A stretch of DNA of 10,655 bases, from the NCBI GenBank assembly GCA_964370605.1, contig CAYJJX010000038.1:1-10655 (forward strand), read 5' to 3'. Positions 1-5,175 of this stretch are shown piece after piece (position 1 is the stretch's first letter; each line of letters opens with the position of its first letter). Both the position numbers and the translations under genes were made by a program. Under the pieces are notes generated by a model. It was not told where the DNA came from. It did no database searches and saw only the letters and a list, made by a program, of their open reading frames with translations. Source of the DNA: CAYJBH01 sp964370605 (GTDB lineage: Bacteria > Bacillota > Clostridia > Oscillospirales > Ruminococcaceae).

Positions 1-55
<55 letters not shown>

Positions 56-70
56 AATGAATATAATTTG

Positions 71-98
71 ATTATAATATATCTTCATCATTTGTCAA
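71..98 (-). promoter_or_regulatory. Sigma-A promoter of the tRNA gene
   Basis: On the minus strand a perfect -35 TTGACA (98-93) and a perfect -10 TATAAT (76-71) are separated by 16 bp. They lie just upstream of the tRNA 5' end at 55. This places transcription start near 65, leaving about 10 nt of leader to be removed by RNase P. Confidence 0.85.
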
Positions 99-107
99 TA
101 TGCAATG

Positions 108-148
108 ACAAAAAAATACGGCGATCATATTTGATGCCGCATTTTTGT
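108..148 (-). terminator. Rho-independent terminator of the alpha/beta hydrolase gene
   Basis: Immediately after the minus-strand stop codon (153) there is a hairpin. Its arms contain AAAAATGCGGC-ATCA and TGAT-C-GCCGTATTTTT, with one bulged C and a short AATA loop, and it ends in a run of T on the minus strand. The A/T-rich flanks on both sides could let it work in both directions. It insulates the hydrolase transcript from the tRNA promoter. Confidence 0.8.
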
Positions 149-152
149 ACGC

Positions 153-884
153 CTATTCGCTCTTGAGCTCGCTTAAAAAATCTTCGATGATCACGACCGC
201 GGCATCCTGTTGCTGCTCCGTAGTAATGGTAGCATCGACATCGATACGCTGTTTTCCATAGTTTCCGAACTGCGCATGATTTCCGCCTTCAATGACATGA
301 ATGTTTTCAGTGTAGTCAATATCCTCTTCAAGGTTAGAGTTGAATGATCCATATACTGTGAGCGTCTTCTCGTTCGGATAATCGGAATAATTATATGATC
401 CCAGCACTATAAGCGCATCGATGATGTCTTGATTTTCATTGGCATAGATGCTTGCGGTAACGCCGCCGATTGAATGCCCTGCTATGTACCAGTTTTCAAT
501 TTCGGGAAACAGCTCAACTATTTTGTCGGCCGAATCGGGACTAAAGATAGCGGTGTTAAAAGGCATCTCTACCATGATACAGGTCACGTTTAACGCCTGT
601 TGCAACTTTAACAATAACGGTGTATACGCCTCATATTCCACATGTCCGCCCGGATAAAACATTAACGCGGTGTCAGAGGGTTCATCGGCATAGATCGCAA
701 TAATGCCCTTATCGGAAAAAATCTCGACATTTTCCGATTCCAATGCCCCCAGCGCAACCTCGTCGGGATAGTAAATCTCAGAAAGGTAGACCTGAGCCGC
801 AACTCCGGCAGCCAACAATATAATTATAACGATGATAAGCGTTATCTTGAGAATGGTGTGAGTTTTGAAAAAATTCTTTATCAT
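153..884 (-). CDS. Membrane-anchored alpha/beta-fold hydrolase
   Basis: This 243-residue protein has a short basic N-terminus and one hydrophobic segment (about residues 12-32), an uncleaved anchor or signal peptide, so the hydrolase domain is probably outside the membrane. The domain resembles the Abhydrolase_5-type family: a strand with FYPGG (76-80), which would form the oxyanion region, the nucleophile elbow GHSIGG (136-141, Ser138), and a C-terminal GGNHAQFG in which His203 is the expected catalytic histidine. The usual catalytic aspartate, in a GSxD motif of relatives, reads GSFN here, so Asn182 (codon AAC) occupies the acid position; nearby Glu186, Glu187 or Asp188 might take over. The substrate cannot be told. 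The ATG at 884 is supported by an AAGGA ribosome binding site about 10 nt upstream. The gene is divergent from the tetR-type gene and shares its control region, so that regulator may control it. Confidence 0.82.
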   Translation of the reverse strand: MIKNFFKTHTILKITLIIVIIILLAAGVAAQVYLSEIYYPDEVALGALESENVEIFSDKGIIAIYADEPSDTALMFYPGGHVEYEAYTPLLLKLQQALNVTCIMVEMPFNTAIFSPDSADKIVELFPEIENWYIAGHSIGGVTASIYANENQDIIDALIVLGSYNYSDYPNEKTLTVYGSFNSNLEEDIDYTENIHVIEGGNHAQFGNYGKQRIDVDATITTEQQQDAAVVIIEDFLSELKSE

Positions 885-935
885 ACTTATAGTTTTTCCT
901 TTGAAATTTAATAGCCGCCACTTTGCGACTTATAA

Positions 936-964
936 ATAATAACAGCTAATCAATAAAATAGCAA
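936..964 (-). promoter_or_regulatory. Promoter of the alpha/beta hydrolase gene
   Basis: On the minus strand TTGCTA (964-959) and TATTAT (941-936) are separated by 17 bp, a good sigma-A match placed about 50 bp before the start codon at 884. Its -35 box is four bases from the edge of the palindrome at 968-991. Confidence 0.55.
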
Positions 965-967
965 TAC

Positions 968-991
968 TTTTTATGAATTTATTCATAAAAA
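968..991. promoter_or_regulatory. Candidate operator palindrome between divergent promoters
   Basis: This is a perfect inverted repeat with two 11-bp arms, TTTTTATGAAT and ATTCATAAAAA, around a central TT. It sits between the two outward-facing -35 boxes (959-964 minus, 994-999 plus), three to two bases from each. Its symmetry, length and place match a dimeric-repressor site. The TetR-family protein encoded at 1053 is the natural candidate to bind it and control itself, its operon and the divergent hydrolase. Binding is inferred, and AT-rich DNA forms palindromes by chance more easily than mixed sequence. Confidence 0.6.
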
Positions 992-993
992 TG

Positions 994-1022
994 TTGACAA
1001 CCCAATAAAAACGTGTTAATCT
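994..1022 (+). promoter_or_regulatory. Promoter of the TetR operon
   Basis: A perfect -35 TTGACA (994-999) is followed after 17 bp by TAATCT (1017-1022), a moderate -10 match. It precedes the TTG start at 1053 by a leader of roughly 25 nt that contains the GAGG ribosome binding site (1043-1046). Confidence 0.6.
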
Positions 1023-1052
1023 TTTTTATAAAGATACTAACTGAGGTTGATT

Positions 1053-1580
1053 TTGCCTAAGGTGATACCAAATTTGAGAGAGACTCTTTTGAGTGAAGCG
1101 AAGAAGTTGTTGTTGGACAAAGGGTACAGTGGATTTACAATACACGACGTAGCAAAATCGTGTAAGATAGCGGATGGAACGCTTTATAATTATTTTCAAT
1201 CAAAGCAAGTTCTGGTCGGATTTGTTATACTCGCCGATTGGGAAGCGACCTATAAAAAGATGCAAAGTGAGTCGGAACAATCCCCAACGCTTCATCATTG
1301 CTTGAAGATGGTATATAATCACATGGCAGAGTTTATACTAGTCTATGAAAAATTGTTTTTTTCATCTGAAAACAATCATGACGCTCGACATAGCTATCTT
1401 GAGCGTCACGAGATATTGATTGATCAGATCGTCGATATACTGAAGTCAGCGACGTTGCGCCTCGAATGTAATGTCGATGAATTCACCTTGATGTTTTTTG
1501 CGGAAAATATCATTACCTACAACATGAAAAAATGCCCATATGAGAGTATAGAGGGTGTTTTTAATAAATTATTGAGTTGA
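1053..1580 (+). CDS. TetR/AcrR-family transcriptional regulator
   Basis: A 175-residue DNA-binding repressor-type protein. The N-terminal helical domain (about residues 5-58) carries the TetR helix-turn-helix FTIHDVAKSCKIADGTLYNY (28-47), ending with the usual NYFQSK and a following helix. The C-terminal part (about 65-175) is a helical ligand and dimer domain with no recognisable specificity. I place the start at TTG 1053, giving MPKVIPNLRE, which is a common opening for this family and lies 6 nt after GAGG. A TTG two codons upstream at 1047 directly abuts the GAGG and is unlikely. It heads a three-gene cluster and faces the alpha/beta hydrolase across a shared control region with a palindrome, so autoregulation and control of both units is likely. 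The inducer is unknown. Confidence 0.88.
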   Translation: MPKVIPNLRETLLSEAKKLLLDKGYSGFTIHDVAKSCKIADGTLYNYFQSKQVLVGFVILADWEATYKKMQSESEQSPTLHHCLKMVYNHMAEFILVYEKLFFSSENNHDARHSYLERHEILIDQIVDILKSATLRLECNVDEFTLMFFAENIITYNMKKCPYESIEGVFNKLLS

Positions 1581-1617
1581 GCCGTAACTGCGGTTCCCAA
1601 CAAGAGGAGAGACGTTT

Positions 1618-2541
1618 ATGAGCAGTTTTAAAAACCTTCGCATTGTAGACAACTTTTACCAGACCTCGTCGTTCGTGCCGATGCCTACCGTGCTAATCAG
1701 CACACTGACCGAGGAAGGGGAGACAACCTGTGGCCCGTACAGCCTGATTCAACCCTATTATGTTGCAGGCAAGGATTATTATGCCATGTTGCTGGTGGCG
1801 AGGAATTCTTCCAACACCTCACAAAATCTTTTGCGTAACGGCAAATGTGCAATCAATTTTTTGACCGATAAACGATCTTTTTTCAAAGAGATTGTTCGTC
1901 TTGGATGGCCGGGAGACACTCCGAAAGAAAAGATGTCTGATTTCAAGTTTACCCTCGAAGACGGTCAGATGGCGGCAGAAAATCCGAGCGAAAAATTTCC
2001 GAAGGTGGTCACTGAATCGTATCAGGTTTTTGAATGCACCTGGATGCGTGAATTGGACAATGCACAGGACGACCAGCCCGGTATGCTAGAAGGCTATCCG
2101 CCCCCCTACCATGATTTTAACGGTATTACCTCGCAGTTTGGCGTGCATTTCATACTTCGTGTCGACAAAATATTGATGAAGGAGAAACAGCATAACGCTA
2201 TTATCAATGGAGTGAAGGCAGGCGATTTTCCGTCGGTTCCGGTCGATTATGGTTATCGTGACAGCAAGAACTTTTGGTATACCAAATTCCGCCGCCCAAT
2301 TCCGGAACTGTTGCCGGTTCGCGCAACAACCGTAGACTCGGTTATCTATGCGGGAAACAGAATCGATCCCGATATTAAATTTACCCCCGAGGCTTGTGCG
2401 TTGATGGTTAATGTGCCGAGGATATTCCTTCCCGTGGCACTAAAGACCTGTGTAGCATGGGCGAAGGAACGCAATATTACGTTGATTACCGAGGAACATG
2501 TAAGGGAAATCAACGACAAGCGCAATAAAGAAAAGAAGTAA
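1618..2541 (+). CDS. Flavin-reductase-like flavoprotein with a PCP-reductase-like C-terminus
   Basis: A 307-residue cytosolic protein. Residues about 15-190 resemble the flavin-reductase-like (FMN-binding split-barrel) family: the opening SSFVPMPTVLISTLTEEGE and the segment ending VARNSSNTSQNLLRNGKCAINF are typical of FMN-binding strands and loops. Such proteins bind FMN and reduce flavin or serve as redox partners; the substrate here is unknown. The last ~45 residues (about 254-300, with VPRIFLP, WAKERN and LITEEHV) look like the small PCP_red domain found at the C-terminus of the light-independent protochlorophyllide reductase B subunit and in some other redox proteins. That match is by eye and less certain. 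A strong GAGGAGAG ribosome binding site precedes the ATG. It follows the tetR-type gene by 37 bp and precedes the membrane-protein gene by 25 bp, so the three are probably one transcript and the flavoprotein may act with the membrane protein. Confidence 0.78.
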   Translation: MSSFKNLRIVDNFYQTSSFVPMPTVLISTLTEEGETTCGPYSLIQPYYVAGKDYYAMLLVARNSSNTSQNLLRNGKCAINFLTDKRSFFKEIVRLGWPGDTPKEKMSDFKFTLEDGQMAAENPSEKFPKVVTESYQVFECTWMRELDNAQDDQPGMLEGYPPPYHDFNGITSQFGVHFILRVDKILMKEKQHNAIINGVKAGDFPSVPVDYGYRDSKNFWYTKFRRPIPELLPVRATTVDSVIYAGNRIDPDIKFTPEACALMVNVPRIFLPVALKTCVAWAKERNITLITEEHVREINDKRNKEKK

Positions 2542-2566
2542 CAATCAATAAAAGGAGAAAGAAACA

Positions 2567-3103
2567 ATGGAACCCAAAATCGGACTGTCACCGGTCGTGA
2601 TGGACATTGTGTCCAAGACCAGCCCTACACTGGATGAACTAGTATTTGGCTCTACGGTGATACTTCTACTCAATTATTTGTTTTTTCGCTATGTTCTGAA
2701 GAAAAATGTGCCGATGTGGAAACATATGGTTATAATGATCTGTTCCGACTGCGCATTTTTGATTAACAACTTTGTCAAGATCTACGCCGGATCACTTTAT
2801 GGTCCAGTAATCGGCATTTACGGCATTGCGTTTTTCATTGTCTACTACTTAGTTATGTATAAAACACCCGGAACAAAATTGATTAATTTTGAGTTTATCC
2901 CATCTTTTATGATGGCAATGTTTTACACATTTGGTGTCATTGCGTTTGAAGGTTTCTGGCGAGTGGGTTTTTGGTCACAGGATTTGAGCATTCTGTTCAC
3001 GAATCCCGAGGTACCGTTTTTCTGGAATCTACTTACGGCAATAGGCTTTGCGGTTGCGGCAAAGCTGCTTGAGGTTGTGTATTCAAGGCTGAAAAAAGGA
3101 TAG
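2567..3103 (+). CDS. Small multi-pass membrane protein of unknown function
   Basis: I do not recognise this 178-residue protein. It has about five hydrophobic segments (approximately 25-44, 53-73, 79-98, 111-130 and 150-172), with basic stretches after the first (KK 45-46) and at the C-terminus (RLKKG), and many aromatic residues. There is no signal peptidase site and no nucleotide-binding, catalytic or cysteine-cluster motif. The ATG has a clear AAAGGAG ribosome binding site and lies 25 bp after the flavoprotein gene. Co-transcription with a TetR regulator and an FMN protein suggests a membrane partner in a redox or efflux response, but this is only inference from context. Confidence 0.8.
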   Translation: MEPKIGLSPVVMDIVSKTSPTLDELVFGSTVILLLNYLFFRYVLKKNVPMWKHMVIMICSDCAFLINNFVKIYAGSLYGPVIGIYGIAFFIVYYLVMYKTPGTKLINFEFIPSFMMAMFYTFGVIAFEGFWRVGFWSQDLSILFTNPEVPFFWNLLTAIGFAVAAKLLEVVYSRLKKG

Positions 3104-3118
3104 TTTGTTTGAGCAACA

Positions 3119-3155
3119 ATAGCCGCCATGACACAGCAGTTGTCATGGCGGCTAT
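3119..3155 (+). terminator. Perfect 15-bp hairpin after the TetR operon
   Basis: Arms ATAGCCGCCATGACA (3119-3133) and its exact complement (3141-3155) enclose a 7-nt loop, CAGCAGT. The hairpin starts 15 bp after the membrane-protein stop codon and is GC-rich enough to be very stable. It is followed by ATTACTGG rather than a T run, so it is not a standard intrinsic terminator. It may act as a weak terminator, an RNA 3'-end stabiliser or a protein site. Confidence 0.6.
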
Positions 3156-3281
3156 ATTACTGGTCGTAAAAAGCAATTTAGTAGGCTTATGTAGAACGGT
3201 TAGATGTTACCATCTGTGCAAAATTATTCTTTTTTTGCAAACATTAACGAAAAAAACGCAAAGATATTGGTCAAAAAACTG

Positions 3282-3310
3282 TTGTTTTTTTACTATTGCC
3301 GTGATATAAT
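3282..3310 (+). promoter_or_regulatory. Promoter of the hydrogenase-cyclase gene (extended -10)
   Basis: TTGTTT (3282-3287) is followed after 17 bp by a perfect TATAAT (3305-3310) preceded by TG at 3302-3303, an extended -10. This gives a leader of about 60 nt before the GTG start at 3379. A 7-bp inverted repeat, AAAAAAC-TGTT-GTTTTTT (3273-3290), overlaps the -35 box and could be a regulator site. The rest of the 275-bp gap (3156-3272) is AT-rich, with no gene or RNA structure that I recognise. Confidence 0.7.
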
Positions 3311-3378
3311 TAAATCAAACAAACTGCGTATTATTGTCAAAGAACAGTTGCTGATTATATATGATAAAGGTATAACAA

Positions 3379-5127
3379 GTGCAAAATAGTAAGAAAATCA
3401 ATTATGTGTATACCCACGAGAACAAATGCCGAGGATGCAATAAATGTATTTTCAAGTGTCCGACCAACGCCAATAAAGCGTCCTGGGTGGACAACAGGAA
3501 CATAGTTAGCATCAAAGAGGGCTTTTGTATCTCTTGTGGTGAGTGTATCTCTATCTGTGATCACGGAGCCAGAGATTATTTTGACGATATAAAATATTTC
3601 TTTGACGATCTCGAAAAAGGTATCGACATTTCGATGGTAGTTGCCCCCGCCGCGCATGTAAACTTCGATGACGTTTCAAAGCTTATCGGCTTTTTGAAGG
3701 CGAAGGGAGTAAATAAGGTTTATGATGTATCTTATGGTGCAGATATCTGCACCTGGGCATATCTAAAATACATAAAAGAGAATAATCCCAGGACGGTTAT
3801 AGCTCAACCATGTCCTGTGGTGGTCAGCCACATAGAAAAGTTTCACACTGAACTTATCAATTATCTTTCGCCGATACAAAGTCCGGTGATGTGTCTTGGT
3901 CTTTATCTTAAAAAGTATGAAAACGTGACCGATAAGTTTGCGTTTTTGTCTCCATGTGTCGGAAAGAAACGTGAGTGTGGAGATGCCAATACCTTTGATA
4001 CCTTGCAATACAATGTCACGTTTGCGAAGCTACTTGACTATATAGAAGCAAACAATATTGACCTTGATGAATTTCCTGCCGCTGAGTTTGACAGTGTTGA
4101 AGGTTCAATCGGTTTTGCTTTTCCGCGTCCCGGTGGATTGAGCGAGAATGTTAGGTTGCATCTCGGAAAGAATGTTTGGACTAAGCAGGTCGAAGGCATT
4201 GACATTATTGAAGACTACTTCAAACAGCTATTGGAAGACCTACACTCAGACAAACCGGTTCCTCTTATTATTGATGCGCTTAACTGTGAACACGGTTGCA
4301 ACCTTGGCACAGGAACTCGTAAAGATGCCGGTTATAATTATGTCGATTATTCAATAAATGAGCGCAAGAATAAAGTATTGAAGACAGATGCTGAAAAGCT
4401 TTCGAAACATTTTGACGAAAAGCTGGCGTTGTCCGACTTTATTCGAAAATATACCGACCATAGTGCCGATTATGCCGGCACGACGAATTATAATCTGGGA
4501 CCGGTGTTTGATAGTCTAGGGAAGCAAACAGAAGAATCACGCAACACCAACTGCTTTTCATGTGGGTACGGCAGTTGTATAGATTTTGTCACAGCCGTAG
4601 CTGCCGGTGACAACCATATCAATAACTGCCATCATTTTTTGCTCGATAAATTTGTATCGCTCAGCACCCGTGATATCCTTACCGGCATGTTCAATCGGTA
4701 TAGCTATTTCGAGCTGATTTCCTCATATGAGGCAGCTCATCCGTCACTTGTAGGTGTGCTCTTCGCAGATATTAACAAGCTGAAAGAGACGAATGATCTA
4801 TATGGACATGACGCAGGAGACGAACTCATACGCAATGCTGCAAATATTTTGTCGATGCTGTTCGAAAACAGTATTTACCGCATCGGTGGAGACGAATTTG
4901 TCATAGTGGAGACTTGCAATGATGAGCAAAGCTTTGCGAATAAGGTCGATGAATTGAAAGTCCTGCTTGCCAAGGACCGCTCGGTACTTATTTCTGTCGG
5001 GTATGATTTCAGTCGACATGGCGGAGAATTGAATGATAAAATTAACGAAGCAGAAAAGAAAATGTATATTGACAAAAAGGAATTCTATCAAAGCAATGAT
5101 AAATATGACCGTCGTCGAAACAGGTAG
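3379..5127 (+). CDS. [FeFe]-hydrogenase-like sensor fused to a GGDEF diguanylate cyclase
   Basis: A 582-residue soluble protein with four modules. Residues 17-27 and 50-60 are two ferredoxin motifs (CxxCxxCxxxC) for two [4Fe-4S] clusters. Residues about 84-345 are an [FeFe]-hydrogenase large-subunit domain with all three H-cluster regions: QPCP (Cys145), SPCVGKKRE (Cys193, Lys196, Glu199) and NCEHGC (Cys303, Cys307). Residues 392-417 (CFSCGYGSC, then Cys417) form a further four-cysteine Fe-S motif. Residues about 430-571 are a GGDEF domain with metal ligand Asp464, LKETNDLYGHDAGD and GGDEF at 503-507, so catalytically complete. There is no RxxD inhibitory I-site before GGDEF. The catalytic TSCCP of true hydrogenases reads AQPCP, so a sensory rather than a hydrogen-turnover role is likely; the output would be c-di-GMP made from two GTP. 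GTG start, AAAGG 8 nt upstream, own promoter, single-gene unit. Module assignments are firm; the signal sensed is inferred. Confidence 0.88.
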   Translation: MQNSKKINYVYTHENKCRGCNKCIFKCPTNANKASWVDNRNIVSIKEGFCISCGECISICDHGARDYFDDIKYFFDDLEKGIDISMVVAPAAHVNFDDVSKLIGFLKAKGVNKVYDVSYGADICTWAYLKYIKENNPRTVIAQPCPVVVSHIEKFHTELINYLSPIQSPVMCLGLYLKKYENVTDKFAFLSPCVGKKRECGDANTFDTLQYNVTFAKLLDYIEANNIDLDEFPAAEFDSVEGSIGFAFPRPGGLSENVRLHLGKNVWTKQVEGIDIIEDYFKQLLEDLHSDKPVPLIIDALNCEHGCNLGTGTRKDAGYNYVDYSINERKNKVLKTDAEKLSKHFDEKLALSDFIRKYTDHSADYAGTTNYNLGPVFDSLGKQTEESRNTNCFSCGYGSCIDFVTAVAAGDNHINNCHHFLLDKFVSLSTRDILTGMFNRYSYFELISSYEAAHPSLVGVLFADINKLKETNDLYGHDAGDELIRNAANILSMLFENSIYRIGGDEFVIVETCNDEQSFANKVDELKVLLAKDRSVLISVGYDFSRHGGELNDKINEAEKKMYIDKKEFYQSNDKYDRRRNR

Positions 5128-5133
5128 CCCTAC

Positions 5134-5162
5134 TTGACAAAATTATCGGAAGGCATTATAAT
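5134..5162 (+). promoter_or_regulatory. Consensus sigma-A promoter of the LtaS-type gene
   Basis: Perfect TTGACA (5134-5139), 17-bp spacer and perfect TATAAT (5157-5162), starting seven bases after the preceding stop codon. The predicted transcription start is near 5169, only about 7 nt before the first possible start codon (TTG 5176). Such a consensus match predicts strong constitutive expression in vegetative cells. Confidence 0.88.
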
Positions 5163-5175
5163 ATATTCCTAACGC

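Noticed and set aside
910..920. 11-bp repeat AATAGCCGCCA shared with 3118-3128
   Set aside because: Only the short core is shared and the flanks differ; it does not define an element.
3109..3389. Two short plus-strand open frames in the gap before the hydrogenase-cyclase gene
   Set aside because: They run through the 15-bp hairpin and through the promoter, have no good start site and have low-complexity translations.
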